From the NCBI RefSeq assembly GCF_030272705.1, contig NZ_JARFYM010000008.1, positions 62,001-126,000 on the forward strand: a DNA stretch of 64,000 bases. The letters are read 5' to 3'. Source of the DNA: Rhizobium mayense (GTDB taxonomy: Bacteria > Pseudomonadota > Alphaproteobacteria > Rhizobiales > Rhizobiaceae). Numbering within the stretch: position 1 is the stretch's first letter; each line of letters starts with the position of its first letter. The notes beneath the pieces are model-generated. The model saw nothing but the letters and a program-made list of their open reading frames with translations. It ran no database searches and was not told where the DNA came from. Position numbers and translations under genes: made by a program. Positions 8,252-17,615 of this stretch are shown piece by piece.

Positions 8252-11200
8252 TCAATGGAAGTTGCGGCCGCGCGGCATGACGCTCGCCGTTTCGGCAATA
8301 TCTCTGGGGCCATCTGCCGTTATCTCGGCGGCCCGCTCCCTCGCTGACCGCCTCGCCTCGGTGAGCCTCTTCTTTTGCCGGTGATCCATGGTCGGACGCA
8401 GGGCCTCGTCTGCCCGATCGCTGACACCGAAACGCCTGGCTTCACGTTGCAGGATCCCCAACGCCGGGGTCATGTCCTCGATATAATCGACCACGACATG
8501 GATGACGCCGCTTTCGCTTTGCAAGCGGCCGCGAATCTTGACCAACCGGGCGCCCATGACGATGGCGCGGTACTTGTTGAACATTTTCGGCCAGACGATC
8601 GCATTGGAGACGCCGGTCTCGTCCTCCAGCGTCATGAAGATGACGCCCTTCGCCGATCCAGGCCGCTGTCGTACCAGCACCAGTCCAGCGATCGTTACCA
8701 TCCGTCCATTAGGAACATTGTGCAAATCCCGGTTCTGCACGATGCCCATACGCGCGAAATCGGCTCGCAGGAAGGAAACAGGATGCGCCTTCAACGACAG
8801 CGACAGATAGCGATAATCCTCGATCACCTGCTCGCCGGGCAGCATTTCCGGCAGGGAAACCGCTGGCTCGACTTGCAGATCGGTGCGGTCGGCAAGATCG
8901 AAGAGGGGAAGCTTTTCAGCGGCGCTGCCGGCATCGAGCGCCCGCACGGCCCAGAGCGCCTCGCGACGGCTGAGGCCGATAGAACGAAAGGCATCGGCAT
9001 CGGCCAGGCGTTCGATAGCGGATTTGGCAAGGCCCGAGCGCAGCCAGAGATCCCGCACGGACCGATAGCCATCGCCGCGGCGCTCGACGAGCTGCTTCAT
9101 CTCATCCTCGGACAGACCTTTGACCTGCCGGAAGCCGAGACGGACGGCACATTGCGTCTTGATGATCTCGCGCATCGACGCATGACGCGGCTCGACTGCG
9201 TCCCGATTGAAACGCGCCTTCTCCAGCAGGCAGTCCCAGCCGGAATGATTGACATCCACCGGCCGCACCTCGACGCCATGCTCACGCGCATCGCGCACGA
9301 GCTGTGCCGGCGCATAGAAGCCCATGGGCTGGGCATTCAGGATCGCCGCGCAGAAGACATCGGGATAATAGGTCTTGAGCCAAGAAGAGGCGTAAACGAG
9401 CAAGGCAAAGGAAGCCGCATGGCTTTCGGGAAAGCCATATTCGCCGAAGCCCTTGATCTGCTCGAAGCAGTTCTTGGCGAATTCACGATCATATCCTCTC
9501 GCAGCCATGCCTTCGACCATCTTCTTCTCGAAAGTGTGGATGGTCCCGGTTCGCTTGAATGTCGCCATTGCCCGGCGCAACTTGTCTGCCTCCGCAGGGG
9601 TAAATCCCGCGGCCGTAATGGCGATTTGCATGGCCTGCTCCTGAAACAGGGGGACACCCAGTGTTCGTTTCAAGACCTCCCTCAACTCTGGACTCGGATA
9701 GTCGAGCTCTTTTCCCGCCCGATCGGCCTCGCGCCGCTTGAGATAGGGATGCACCATATTGCCCTGGATCGGACCGGGCCGGACGATCGCCACTTCGATA
9801 ACGAGATCGTAGAACTTACGGGGCTTGAGGCGTGGCAACATGCTCATCTGCGCCCGGCTTTCGATCTGGAAGACGCCGATCGTGTCGGCCCGGCAGATCA
9901 TGTCATAAACCGGCTTGCCGTCGGGATATTCAGCATAACCAAGATCGGCGAGCTGCTTCTTCACGTCATAATGCAGCTGAAGCAGGCCAAAAGCCTTGGC
10001 AAGGCAGGTCAGCATGCCCAGGGCCAGGACGTCGATCTTCAGGATATTGAGACTATCGAGATCGTCCTTGTTCCACTCGATCATGTAGCGATCGTCCATC
10101 GCCGTATGCATGATCGGCACCACCTCGTCCAACCGATCCCTGGTGATGACGAAGCCGCCGACATGCTGGGTCAGGTGACGCGGAAAACCCATCAGTGTCG
10201 TCGCATAGGAGAGAACGCGCTGCGTCGTCCGATCTCCGAGATCGAGCCCGGCAACCTTCGCCTCGCGTTCCGACAGCCCCTCCGTCGACCAGCCCCAGAC
10301 ACCGCTCGCCAGGGCCGACTGCACATCCTCCGACAGGCCGAAGGCCTTGGCCACCTCGCGCCCGGCCGAGCGCGCCCGGTAGCTGGTGACTGCCGCCGTG
10401 AGCCCGGCATGTTCCTTGTCATAATGCCTGTAGATAAACTGAATGACCTCTTCGCGCTTCTCGTGCTCGAAATCGACGTCGATGTCCGGCGGTTCTTCCC
10501 GCTCCGTCGAGATGAAGCGCTCGAACAAAAGCGTCGTAATCTCCGGATTGACCTCGGTAATTCTGAGACAATAGCAGACCGTGGAATTGGCGGCAGAACC
10601 GCGCCCCTGGCACAGGATATTCTCACTGCGGGCATATTCCATGATGCGATGCACCGTCAGGAAATAAGGCTCGTATTGTCTCTGCTTGATCAGATCGAGT
10701 TCGTAGTCGATCTGTTTGGCGACCTTGTCGGGTATGCCTTCGGGATAACGCCATTTGGCTCCCGCCCGTGTCAATCGCTCCAGCGTTTCCGACACGGTTT
10801 CGCCTGGAACACTTTCATCGGGATAATTGTGCTTCAGCTCATCCAGCGAGAAAGACAGCCGGCTAAAAAACTTTTGCGTATTGGCGATGGCTTTCGGATA
10901 GTCCTTGAAAAGGCGCGTCATTTCGGCCCCGCCCTTCAGACAGCGTTCTGCATTGGCCGCCAGTTTGAAACCGGCCTCGGCGATCGGGACATGCTCACGG
11001 ATCGAAACGACGATATCGGCAAGCGGTTTGCGCTCGCTTGCGTGATAGACCGGCTGATTGGTGGCGATCAACCGCACTCCGTTTCTAAGCGCGAGGATGG
11101 AAAGCGTCGCGAAGAACAAATGATCCCGCCCGTCATAGGCGGGCGATAGCGCCATATGGAGCTTCCTGCCGAAGCGCATCCATAGCCGCGCCAGGCATTG

Positions 11201-11650
11201 TTCCAATTTCGCCTGTCCCTCCGGCGTCTCCACGCTTGCCGCATCGGGAACGAGCGCCAGCATCATCTCGTCGCCCCATTCCAGGAGATCGGCCTCGTGA
11301 AGCTCGCATTCCCCTTTCTCGACACGCAGATTGCCGGCGCTCAACAGCCGGCAGAGATGCGCCCAGCCCTTGCGGTTCTGCGGATAGGCAAGAATGTCGG
11401 GCGTGTCGTCCGAAAAGACCAGGCGGGCGCCGGGCTGGAAGCGATAGCCATGCTGCTTGGCAATGACATGCGCCCTGACCACGCCGGCAACGCTGTTGCG
11501 ATCAGCGATACCGAGGCCACTGAGCTCGGCGATCTTGGCGGCCAGAACCATTTCTTCCGGATGCGAAGCACCCTCGAGAAAGGAAAAATTCGACCGTGCT
11601 CCGATCTCGAAAAAGGGAGGATTCCCGGAAAAGGATGGACGGGTGTTCAT
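8252..11650 (-). CDS. dnaE2: Error-prone DNA polymerase DnaE2
   Basis: 1132-residue C-family polymerase. A PHP domain occupies the N-terminus ([35 protein letters not shown]). The catalytic palm has [10 protein letters not shown] (347-356) and the aspartate motif DIDVDFE (389-395). An HhH and OB-fold region near the end ([25 protein letters not shown]) and the characteristic C-terminal GRNFH identify DnaE2 rather than replicative DnaE1. With ImuA and ImuB it forms the damage-inducible mutasome that performs translesion synthesis. Its ATG overlaps the imuB stop by 4 bp (ATGA), so it is the third gene of a LexA-controlled operon. Confidence 0.96.
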   Translation of the reverse strand: MNTRPSFSGNPPFFEIGARSNFSFLEGASHPEEMVLAAKIAELSGLGIADRNSVAGVVRAHVIAKQHGYRFQPGARLVFSDDTPDILAYPQNRKGWAHLCRLLSAGNLRVEKGECELHEADLLEWGDEMMLALVPDAASVETPEGQAKLEQCLARLWMRFGRKLHMALSPAYDGRDHLFFATLSILALRNGVRLIATNQPVYHASERKPLADIVVSIREHVPIAEAGFKLAANAERCLKGGAEMTRLFKDYPKAIANTQKFFSRLSFSLDELKHNYPDESVPGETVSETLERLTRAGAKWRYPEGIPDKVAKQIDYELDLIKQRQYEPYFLTVHRIMEYARSENILCQGRGSAANSTVCYCLRITEVNPEITTLLFERFISTEREEPPDIDVDFEHEKREEVIQFIYRHYDKEHAGLTAAVTSYRARSAGREVAKAFGLSEDVQSALASGVWGWSTEGLSEREAKVAGLDLGDRTTQRVLSYATTLMGFPRHLTQHVGGFVITRDRLDEVVPIMHTAMDDRYMIEWNKDDLDSLNILKIDVLALGMLTCLAKAFGLLQLHYDVKKQLADLGYAEYPDGKPVYDMICRADTIGVFQIESRAQMSMLPRLKPRKFYDLVIEVAIVRPGPIQGNMVHPYLKRREADRAGKELDYPSPELREVLKRTLGVPLFQEQAMQIAITAAGFTPAEADKLRRAMATFKRTGTIHTFEKKMVEGMAARGYDREFAKNCFEQIKGFGEYGFPESHAASFALLVYASSWLKTYYPDVFCAAILNAQPMGFYAPAQLVRDAREHGVEVRPVDVNHSGWDCLLEKARFNRDAVEPRHASMREIIKTQCAVRLGFRQVKGLSEDEMKQLVERRGDGYRSVRDLWLRSGLAKSAIERLADADAFRSIGLSRREALWAVRALDAGSAAEKLPLFDLADRTDLQVEPAVSLPEMLPGEQVIEDYRYLSLSLKAHPVSFLRADFARMGIVQNRDLHNVPNGRMVTIAGLVLVRQRPGSAKGVIFMTLEDETGVSNAIVWPKMFNKYRAIVMGARLVKIRGRLQSESGVIHVVVDYIEDMTPALGILQREARRFGVSDRADEALRPTMDHRQKKRLTEARRSARERAAEITADGPRDIAETASVMPRGRNFH

Positions 11651-13272
11651 GCGAAGACCCCGTGCATGTACCAGCTCGGCGCGGCATCCTGGCCATAGAG
11701 ACCCTTGCGGAACAGCCAGTAACGATGACCGGCCTCGTCCTCGATGCGGAAATAGTCGCGGGCCGGGGTTTCCTCATCGTCGATCCACCATTCCGCCGAA
11801 AGCCGCTCCGGCCCTTCGGCTCGGCTGACCCGATGCGTGATCCGCCGCCAGCGGAACTGCCGGGGCGGACCGTCAGGCACTTCGGTAGCAAAGGTCTCGA
11901 TCGGCTCGGGCTTGCGAAACAACCGGAGCGGCCGTTCACCGCGGGAAAAGCCATGACCGGCATATTCGCTCCCCGTCCGCTTGTGTGCGGCAAGGATGTC
12001 CACGGCAGGCATCGATCGAACGGCCCGTTCGGGAATATGGCTTTCCTGCAGCTCGAAGCCCTGCAGGCAGTCTGGCCCCAGCCGCGCCGCGACCCGATCG
12101 GCAAAGGCGGCAAGCGAGGTGCCCTGCTGGTCTTCCTCGACGAAATCGCCCTGCGCCGCGTCGAAAGGCGCATGCTGAAGGACATTGAGGCGGACGATCT
12201 CGAAACCATATCCCGCATCGAGATCATCATGAACAGCAGTAAAGCGCTCCGTAAACAGACCGGCGATCCGTCTCGGCTCGCGCAGCGGATGCGACGCCCC
12301 GGCTGCGATGCGGAACACCGCGCCATCGACCCGGAATAGCAAAAGCTCGAACAAGCGGCCGCCGACGCCGCGCCCTTCCAGCCCCGATTTCAGTGTTTCG
12401 GCAAGCTGCTGGGCCAGTTGCAGGATATCGGCCTCTGCCTGCACCGGTTCGGCAAGCCGCCGCTCGACCGACAACTGCGCAATCGGCCGGCGCGGCGAGA
12501 TCGGCTCCTCATTCAGGCCGATGGCCTGATCGAGCCGTAAAAGCAGTTGCGCGCCGAAACGACGGGTCAGCGGCGCCCGCGGTGCGGCCAGGAGATCGCC
12601 CACCTGCTTCAATCCCAGCTTCTGCAATGCGGCGACGGTTTCCTCGCCAAGCCTGAGCGAGGCGACCGGCAGCGGCGCCAGCGCCTCTTCCATGGCCTCC
12701 GGAGGGACGACGCGGCTCTCGTCGAAACGGGCAACCGCCCAGGACAGGCCCGGCGCGGAGGAGATGGCGCCGCGGACATCGAGCCCAAGACGGGAAATTC
12801 GGATCAGGATATCCTCGAGCAGCGCCTCTTCGCCGCCAAAGAGATGGGCGCAGCCGGTAATATCGAGAAAGAGCCCGTCCTTGCCGTCGATCGCCACCAG
12901 CGGTGTATAGCGATCACACCAATCGGCGATCGCCTCCAGCAGCTTACGGTCCGCAACCGGATCCTCTTCCACGACATCAAGGGCGGGACAGATCGCCCTT
13001 GCCTCGGCAACACCCTGACCGAGCTTCAGGCCGATCGTCTCGGCCCTTTCATTGAGCGCGGTAAGCCGCATGGCATTGTTCAGCTTGCCGGCGCAGGCGA
13101 GCGGCGGCGCTTCAAGCCGGCCTGCCAAACGCCACGACAGACCCCACCGCTTGCGGGCGATCCGATCGGTCGGCAGATGCGGAAAGGTCAGCGCCAGAAT
13201 GCGCTGCGTATTCGCCGGGAAAGGCAGGGCGCTGAGCGTCGAGGACAGGGACAAACTGGCGGTCATGGGCAT
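11647..13272 (-). CDS. imuB: ImuB, catalytically inactive Y-family polymerase-like mutasome subunit
   Basis: 541 residues with a UmuC/DinB-like N-terminal fold ([45 protein letters not shown]) and a little-finger region. The metal-binding acidic residues of active Y-family enzymes are not conserved: the first position reads ALTFPHLP rather than a DxD-type start. That is the defining trait of ImuB, which serves as a hub linking DnaE2, ImuA and the beta clamp. The start at 13272 is preceded by GGAGTGG; a second ATG follows at 13266. It overlaps imuA by about 161 bp in another frame, an unusually long overlap, and dnaE2 by 4 bp. Confidence 0.93.
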   Translation of the reverse strand: MPMTASLSLSSTLSALPFPANTQRILALTFPHLPTDRIARKRWGLSWRLAGRLEAPPLACAGKLNNAMRLTALNERAETIGLKLGQGVAEARAICPALDVVEEDPVADRKLLEAIADWCDRYTPLVAIDGKDGLFLDITGCAHLFGGEEALLEDILIRISRLGLDVRGAISSAPGLSWAVARFDESRVVPPEAMEEALAPLPVASLRLGEETVAALQKLGLKQVGDLLAAPRAPLTRRFGAQLLLRLDQAIGLNEEPISPRRPIAQLSVERRLAEPVQAEADILQLAQQLAETLKSGLEGRGVGGRLFELLLFRVDGAVFRIAAGASHPLREPRRIAGLFTERFTAVHDDLDAGYGFEIVRLNVLQHAPFDAAQGDFVEEDQQGTSLAAFADRVAARLGPDCLQGFELQESHIPERAVRSMPAVDILAAHKRTGSEYAGHGFSRGERPLRLFRKPEPIETFATEVPDGPPRQFRWRRITHRVSRAEGPERLSAEWWIDDEETPARDYFRIEDEAGHRYWLFRKGLYGQDAAPSWYMHGVFA

Positions 13273-14080
13273 TCCACTCCAGGGTTATGGAAAAGGGCGC
13301 CGGGTTACGGCTCTTTTCCAGGGTGAGACGAAAGGCCGGATGACCGATGCTGCCGCCAAGCAGCGATCCATCCGGCAGGGGCCGCGCCAGGGCCGGCGCG
13401 GGTTCGACAAGCAGACGGAAGAGGGCGCTGCTCGCCTCCTCCTCACCCGCTTGACGCAATAGAAACAAAGGCCGCCCCGCCGCCTTGGCCCGAAGCGCAA
13501 GCCGCCGGCTCTCGGTCAACCCGAAGCGGGCCGGATTGCCGCGCACCTCCAGAATGACGACCGCAAAGGCCGCACTGACGAGCGCCACTTCTGCCAGCCA
13601 TAACGCCTCTTCCAGCTTGCGCGGCGATGCCTGCAGAAAACCGGCCGGCTCCAGTCCGAAATCCCGGAGCCCGATCGCATAGGGCTGGCCCGCCTCCATC
13701 GCCGCGACCGTATCGCCGATCCATAGAACCGGCGATACGGTTGCGCTTTTACCGGCAGCTTGCCCCCCAGGCTGCACAGCAAGAGCTCTAAGCCGCGCGG
13801 CGAGAGCGAGGGTGAACCCGCTGGCCGCTCCGGCGTCACGCAAGGCCAGCGACCGGATCTCCGTCAGCGCATCGAGCGGCACGCCGCCCTGCATCGCCTC
13901 GTCGAGATCGGCGACCCCGATCGCAAGCGGCTGGACAACATCCGCCGGACCGGCTCCCGGCTCCGCCACCAGCGCCTCATGCGCCACGGCTGCTAGTGCC
14001 GGTATCGGCCTGCCTTCCAGTCGGGCGATGGTTTCACGCAGGGCAAAAAGTGTCTCCCGCGCCACGGCGGCCTCAGCCAT
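13112..14080 (-). CDS. imuA: ImuA, RecA/SulA-like mutasome protein
   Basis: 322 residues. The family is a RecA-like protein lacking full ATPase motifs; visible segments include FALRETIARLEGRP, LAIGVADLDEAMQGGVPLDALTEI and the RecA-like core through LVSAAFAVVILEVRGNPARFGLTESRRLALRAKAA (cited in parts). ImuA binds ImuB and is needed for DnaE2-dependent mutagenesis. GGAGCTAACGTC precedes the ATG. A perfect LexA box lies 24 bp upstream (14104-14118), so the operon should be SOS-induced. Its last 160 bp also encode the start of ImuB. Confidence 0.92.
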   Translation of the reverse strand: MAEAAVARETLFALRETIARLEGRPIPALAAVAHEALVAEPGAGPADVVQPLAIGVADLDEAMQGGVPLDALTEIRSLALRDAGAASGFTLALAARLRALAVQPGGQAAGKSATVSPVLWIGDTVAAMEAGQPYAIGLRDFGLEPAGFLQASPRKLEEALWLAEVALVSAAFAVVILEVRGNPARFGLTESRRLALRAKAAGRPLFLLRQAGEEEASSALFRLLVEPAPALARPLPDGSLLGGSIGHPAFRLTLEKSRNPAPFSITLEWNAHDRQFVPVLDAQRPAFPGEYAAHSGADLSASADRSDRPQAVGSVVAFGRPA

Positions 14081-14103
14081 GACGTTAGCTCCAGATCGAT
14101 AAT

Positions 14104-14118
14104 GTTCCTGTTATGTTC
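14104..14118. promoter_or_regulatory. LexA (SOS) box upstream of imuA-imuB-dnaE2
   Basis: GTTCCTGTTATGTTC is an exact match to the alphaproteobacterial LexA consensus GTTC-N7-GTTC. It ends 24 bp upstream of the imuA ATG, within the expected promoter. Control of imuA-imuB-dnaE2 cassettes by LexA is established in alphaproteobacteria such as Caulobacter. Confidence 0.9.
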
Positions 14119-14243
14119 TTATGGATTCCAGAAGTCCAAGGAAGAGTCAACACCATTTTATGAGAAAATATTCCTCTGTCTGATTCCACTCTCGAAAAAC
14201 CGAAACAAAGGCTCTATATGACCAGCTAAGAAAGGGAGCATTT

Positions 14244-14681
14244 ATGGCCCGCATTGACCAGAGCGAGGATTGGCGGGACCGCCACGCGCCCTCAATCAGC
14301 ACATTTGAATCGCTGGCTATGGAGGCTTACAGCCACCTGCCGGACGAATTTCGCTCGCTCACCGGCGATCTCATCATTCTCATCGAAGATTTTCCCGACG
14401 ACGAGGTGTTCGAGGATATGGCGCTGGAAACGCCCTTCGACCTGCTTGGCCTGTTCGAAGGCCGCGGCATATCGGAACGTTTCACCGCCCAGACCGGGGA
14501 GATGCCGAACAAGATCCGCCTCTATCGCCGGCCGATCATCGATTATTGGGCGGAAAACGACGAAACCCTCGGCGACATCATCACCCATGTCCTGATCCAC
14601 GAGATCGGTCATCATTTCGGCCTGAGCGACGAGGACATGGAGCGCATCGAGGCCAGCGCCGAGGAAGCGACGGATCGGTGA
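14244..14681 (+). CDS. Metallopeptidase family protein (minimal zincin)
   Basis: 145 residues. The zincin motif HEIGHHFGLSD runs from His119, with Glu120 as the likely base and His119, His123 and Asp129 as zinc ligands; this is the short HExxHxxxxxD form of the DUF1025 minimal metalloprotease family. The preceding EMPNKIRLYRRPIIDYW and TLGDIITHVLIHEIGHH are typical. No signal peptide is seen, so it is probably cytoplasmic; substrates are unknown. It is divergent from imuA, separated by 163 bp that contain the LexA box, so SOS control of this gene too is possible but not shown. A ribosome-binding site (AAAGGGAG) precedes ATG 14244. Confidence 0.85.
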   Translation: MARIDQSEDWRDRHAPSISTFESLAMEAYSHLPDEFRSLTGDLIILIEDFPDDEVFEDMALETPFDLLGLFEGRGISERFTAQTGEMPNKIRLYRRPIIDYWAENDETLGDIITHVLIHEIGHHFGLSDEDMERIEASAEEATDR

Positions 14682-14723
14682 TGCATTCACATGGTAGACT
14701 GACGGAGTGAAAAGCCCGGCGAT

Positions 14724-14849
14724 TTACTCGCCAGGATGAAGCCTCTTCTGACGACGGTCGTTCCAATCGTTGACGAGCACAGCTATCCACCCCAGCGCCG
14801 CGATGACAAAGGGCAAAACAAAGAAAAAGAAGATGGCTGCGCTATTCAT
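14724..14849 (-). CDS. 41-residue single-pass membrane protein, unknown function
   Basis: The product (MNSAAIFFFFVLPFVIAALG...) has one strong transmembrane segment at residues 4-27, then a charged tail (NDWNDRRQKRLHPGE), giving a likely cytoplasmic C-terminus. I do not recognise the family. Its ATG overlaps the stop of the upstream small gene by 4 bp (ATGA), which strongly supports that both are translated. A longer in-frame start at 14912 would add 21 residues lying inside that upstream gene and is less likely. Confidence 0.55.
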   Translation of the reverse strand: MNSAAIFFFFVLPFVIAALGWIAVLVNDWNDRRQKRLHPGE

Positions 14850-15073
14850 ACTTTCAGCCTCCCCAATACGTGTCTTGCTGCCATATGTAGTGTAAAAGCA
14901 GCAAAAAGCCAACTGGCGCTGGAGAGGATAGCGATCCAGGAGAACTGTAAAGCAGCAGCGCCGTTTACAGCCGACACGACGCGAGCGATGAGACCTGCGG
15001 CAATGCAGGCAGTCGACGCTCGATCGAGCGCATTGGCAAATAGCTTGGTGCGTTCGTTATGGACGAGGGTCAC
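14846..15073 (-). CDS. 75-residue membrane protein, unknown function
   Basis: The product has two hydrophobic segments, at about residues 20-35 (ACIAAGLIARVVSAVNG) and 42-65 (FSWIAILSSASWLFAAFTLH), with a basic C-terminus (GRLKV). The N-terminus is polar (TLVHNERTKLFANALDRAS). It is the first gene of a two-gene unit, overlapping the 41-residue membrane-protein gene by 4 bp. I know no named family for it. The nearby DUF1737 gene (15100-15306) is on the same strand 26 bp upstream and may belong to the same transcript. Confidence 0.6.
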   Translation of the reverse strand: MTLVHNERTKLFANALDRASTACIAAGLIARVVSAVNGAAALQFSWIAILSSASWLFAAFTLHMAARHVLGRLKV

Positions 15074-15099
15074 CGTAGTTTACTCTGCTTTTTTCTAGA

Positions 15100-15306
15100 T
15101 TACTGCTCGGAAAGCTTCATTTCCGGATCGTAATCCTTGCCTTCGACTTCCTTGACGACCGCCTGGCCGCACTGCATCAGGCCGGTTGCGGCATTGAAGG
15201 CATAAGTCGGCGAGCCCGAGAGTTCCCAGCCCCTGTTCAGGGCAGCGGTTACCTTGTGGCAGAAGGAGGAATCGTCCGGTCCGCTGAGGAAGCGATAGAG
15301 TTTCAT
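15100..15306 (-). CDS. DUF1737 domain-containing protein
   Basis: 68 residues from ATG 15306 (MKLYRFLSGPDDSSFCHKVTAAL). The pattern FLSGPDDSSFCHKVTAALNRGWELSGSPTYAF matches the small DUF1737 family (cited in parts only: SFCHKVTAALNRGW and ELSGSPTYAF). No function is established. It is soluble and acidic, without signal or membrane segments. It lies 26 bp upstream of the two small membrane-protein genes in the same direction. Confidence 0.8.
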   Translation of the reverse strand: MKLYRFLSGPDDSSFCHKVTAALNRGWELSGSPTYAFNAATGLMQCGQAVVKEVEGKDYDPEMKLSEQ

Positions 15307-15331
15307 CAAATCGTCTTTCGTAACCTATTAG

Positions 15332-15360
15332 CCCTCATCCTGAGCCTGTCGAAGGACGAT
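15332..15360. repeat. Intergenic repeat element, also coding for the end of the next gene
   Basis: The 28-bp core CCCTCATCCTGAGCCTGTCG plus AAGGACGA recurs in inverse orientation at 35249-35285 with two base differences. Elements of this kind (reading LSLSKD in one frame) are dispersed in many alphaproteobacterial genomes. Here it overlaps the 3' end of the CoA-lyase-like gene and encodes its last residues. Confidence 0.7.
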
Positions 15361-16270
15361 GGCGTTCTGAAATCAGGCGAGCTTTATGGACCAGTCTTTC
15401 CGCCTGGACAAGATGCAGCCGCTCGACCATGCGCCCGCCGAGATTCACCACGTTGAGACCGGCCGCCGCCGGATCGGCGAAAGCGGCGATAATGGCTTCC
15501 GCCTCGGCAAGAGCGGCTTCGTTCGGCCCGAAATGCCGGTTGGCGAGGTCGATCTGGCTCGGATGGATCAGCATCTTGCCGGCAAAGCCCATGGAGCGGC
15601 CTTCTGCACATTCGGCATCCAGGGCCTGCATATCCTTGAAATTGTTGAAGACACTGTCGACGGCGTCGAGCCCATAGGCGCTGACGGCCAGTACCACCTG
15701 CATCAGCCAGGGTACAAGGTAGGCGCGCCCCGGCTGCGGCAACACGCCAGTTTCCTTGCGCAAATCGTTGAGACCGACGACGAAGCAATCGAGCCGGCTT
15801 CCAGGCGTGCGACCGGCCTCGGCTATTGCTGCGGCGTTCAGGATGCTACGCGGTGTCTCGATCATCGCCCAGATGCGCAGGTCCTCGGGCGCATCCGCCT
15901 CGCCAAGCCTGTCGCTGACAACAGTCACATCCTGCGGCTCATCGATCTTGGGCAGAAGAACCGCGTCCGGTTCGAGCGCCAGCACCAGCTCCAGATCATC
16001 CGCGCCGAAGCCGGATGACAAGCTATTGATGCGGATGATCCGCTCTTTGCCCGCCCCTTCCTGACCTGGAGGCGGCTGAGCGGCGAAAAAACTCCGCAAA
16101 TTCTCGCGCGCTTCCGCCTTCTTCTCCGGCGCCACGGAATCCTCGAGATCGAAGATGACCGCATCGCAATCGAGGCCGGCTATCTTCTCAAGAGCACGGC
16201 GATTGATCGCGGGAACACTCAGCACCGAGCGGCGCAGGCGGACGGAACGGGGAGGGACGGGGCGGGTCAT
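15335..16270 (-). CDS. HpcH/HpaI aldolase / citrate lyase beta-subunit-like CoA ester lyase
   Basis: 311 residues, TIM-barrel family of malyl-CoA/citramalyl-CoA/citryl-CoA lyases. Family signatures are RRSVLSVPA, VIFDLEDSVAPEKKAEAR, IRINSLSSGFGADDLE, DAVLLPKID, IWAMIETPRSILNAAAIAE and GFAGKMLIHPSQI. The acidic residues of DLEDSV and of IETP should bind Mg2+. The exact substrate cannot be deduced; no other glyoxylate or citramalate pathway genes lie beside it. The last residues (PSTGSG) are encoded by an intergenic repeat, so the tail is probably a recent extension beyond the natural end. The ATG at 16270 directly precedes the conserved N-terminus. Confidence 0.85.
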   Translation of the reverse strand: MTRPVPPRSVRLRRSVLSVPAINRRALEKIAGLDCDAVIFDLEDSVAPEKKAEARENLRSFFAAQPPPGQEGAGKERIIRINSLSSGFGADDLELVLALEPDAVLLPKIDEPQDVTVVSDRLGEADAPEDLRIWAMIETPRSILNAAAIAEAGRTPGSRLDCFVVGLNDLRKETGVLPQPGRAYLVPWLMQVVLAVSAYGLDAVDSVFNNFKDMQALDAECAEGRSMGFAGKMLIHPSQIDLANRHFGPNEAALAEAEAIIAAFADPAAAGLNVVNLGGRMVERLHLVQAERLVHKARLISERHRPSTGSG

Positions 16271-16396
16271 GATAGAGTTTTGCCGCGCTTTCGGCCATCA
16301 GGCAAGATAACAACGCGCAAGACAACAAAAAGCCATGCTCCTCTTGCAGAGGGGAAGAGACAGGACCACATTGCCATGAGTAGAGAGGTCTCGACC

Positions 16397-16627
16397 ATGC
16401 AGAATATCCGTTCCTTGTTTATCGCGCTTGCCGGCATCACCGTGTTTGCAGCCTTGGCGCTGTTTACCGTTTCGCTCACGCTTGCCGTTGGCGGCATCCT
16501 CACTGTGCTTATGGTGGGTCGCGCGATTTCGTTGCGGATGAAGCCTGCTCCGGTGCGTGCCAAGGCGAACGGTCAGCGCGAAATGCGCGTCTGGAACGAC
16601 GGTCGCGGCACGATCATCGACCTCTAA
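16397..16627 (+). CDS. 76-residue small membrane protein, unknown function
   Basis: The product starts MQNIRSLFIALAGITVFAA; hydrophobic residues 5-45 can form one long or two short membrane segments, followed by a basic, soluble tail (RMKPAPVRAKANGQREMRVWNDGRGTIIDL, cited as its two ends). GAGAGG lies 8 bp before the ATG at 16397. Longer in-frame starts exist at 16280 and 16376 but lack a ribosome-binding site and add a charged stretch without likely function. I do not recognise a family. It precedes leuD by 190 bp. Confidence 0.65.
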   Translation: MQNIRSLFIALAGITVFAALALFTVSLTLAVGGILTVLMVGRAISLRMKPAPVRAKANGQREMRVWNDGRGTIIDL

Positions 16628-16724
16628 GGCAAGATCAGGGCAGGGCGGCTCATCGCCGCTCTCCGATGCGCTCATCCGCTCGCAAGTGCTGAATTGCGGA
16701 ACTGTGGCCGAACCGCCCAGTTTC

Positions 16725-16769
16725 AGAGCATTTCCAAGATTCCCCTTCATTTTCCCAGGGATTTGCTCT
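16725..16769. repeat. Imperfect intergenic palindrome upstream of leuD
   Basis: AGAGCA (16725-16730) and TGCTCT (16764-16769) bracket a partly complementary interior (TTTCC with GGGATT). It resembles the outer part of the larger repeat at 33626 (AGAGCAATTCC). It lies 49 bp upstream of the leuD ATG, so it could alternatively be part of the leuD control region. Confidence 0.3.
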
Positions 16770-16817
16770 ATTGGCAGGATAATTCGTGCATAGACGAAAA
16801 TTGAAGGCAGGACCCCC

Positions 16818-17426
16818 ATGGACAAGTTCGTGAAGTTGACCGGTGTCGCAGCACCCCTCCCGGTCGTCAATGTCGACACCGACATGATCATCCCGAAGGA
16901 TTATCTGAAGACCATCAAGCGCACCGGTCTTGGCACGGGTTTGTTCGCCGAAGCCCGCTACAATGAAGATGGTTCGCCGAACCCGGACTTCGTGCTGAAC
17001 AAGCCGGCCTATCAGAATGCCAAGATCCTCGTCGCCGGCGACAATTTCGGCTGCGGTTCCTCGCGCGAACATGCCCCCTGGGCGCTGCTCGACTTCGGCA
17101 TCCGCTGCGTCATTTCCACCAGCTTCGCCGATATCTTCTACAATAATTGCTTCAAGAACGGCATCCTGCCGATCAAGGTCAGCCATGAAGACCTCGACAA
17201 GCTGATGGACGACGCCTCGCGCGGCTCCAACGCCATCCTGACGGTCGATCTGGAAAACCTCGAAATCACCGGTCCGGACGGCGGCACCCTCAAGTTCGAA
17301 CTCGACGAATTCAAGCGCCATTGCCTGCTGAACGGCCTCGACGATATCGGCCTGACGCTGGAAAAGGCCAAGTCGATCGACAGCTTCGAAAAGTCGAATG
17401 CCGCATCCCGTCCCTGGGCTGCCTGA
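16818..17426 (+). CDS. leuD: 3-isopropylmalate dehydratase small subunit LeuD
   Basis: 202 residues, the swivel-domain subunit that joins LeuC to isomerise 2-isopropylmalate to 3-isopropylmalate in leucine synthesis. Conserved stretches are [21 protein letters not shown] (shown in part by VDTDMIIPK), [16 protein letters not shown] and [23 protein letters not shown] precedes the ATG at 16818. leuC is not in the window; leuB lies 1.8 kb downstream, beyond an isomerase and a GIY-YIG gene. A strong terminator follows at 17455, so it is not cotranscribed with leuB. Confidence 0.97.
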   Translation: MDKFVKLTGVAAPLPVVNVDTDMIIPKDYLKTIKRTGLGTGLFAEARYNEDGSPNPDFVLNKPAYQNAKILVAGDNFGCGSSREHAPWALLDFGIRCVISTSFADIFYNNCFKNGILPIKVSHEDLDKLMDDASRGSNAILTVDLENLEITGPDGGTLKFELDEFKRHCLLNGLDDIGLTLEKAKSIDSFEKSNAASRPWAA

Positions 17427-17454
17427 TCGATTTTCAGCATCGCATCTGCGTTTC

Positions 17455-17484
17455 AAAGCCGGGCTTCATCGCCCGGCTTTTTGT
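17455..17484 (+). terminator. Rho-independent terminator after leuD
   Basis: AAAGCCGGGC (17455-17464) pairs with GCCCGGCTTT (17471-17480), with a 6-nt loop and a following TTTTTG run. It lies 28 bp after the leuD stop. Confidence 0.9.
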
Positions 17485-17615
17485 TTCCGTCGCATAAGGC
17501 CATGACTTTGGCCGGTCTGTAATATCTCCGACAAGAAGCGGGTTCATATAGCCTCTGCGGAAGCCCAAGCGGCTTTTCCTGCCCCTCTTCTTCCCCTCCC
17601 GAACGGAGCCATTCC

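Noticed and set aside
8375..11149. A 924-codon open frame opposite dnaE2
   Set aside because: It runs antisense through a well-conserved polymerase gene. Such long frames are common opposite high-GC coding sequence, and the translation shows no recognisable domain.
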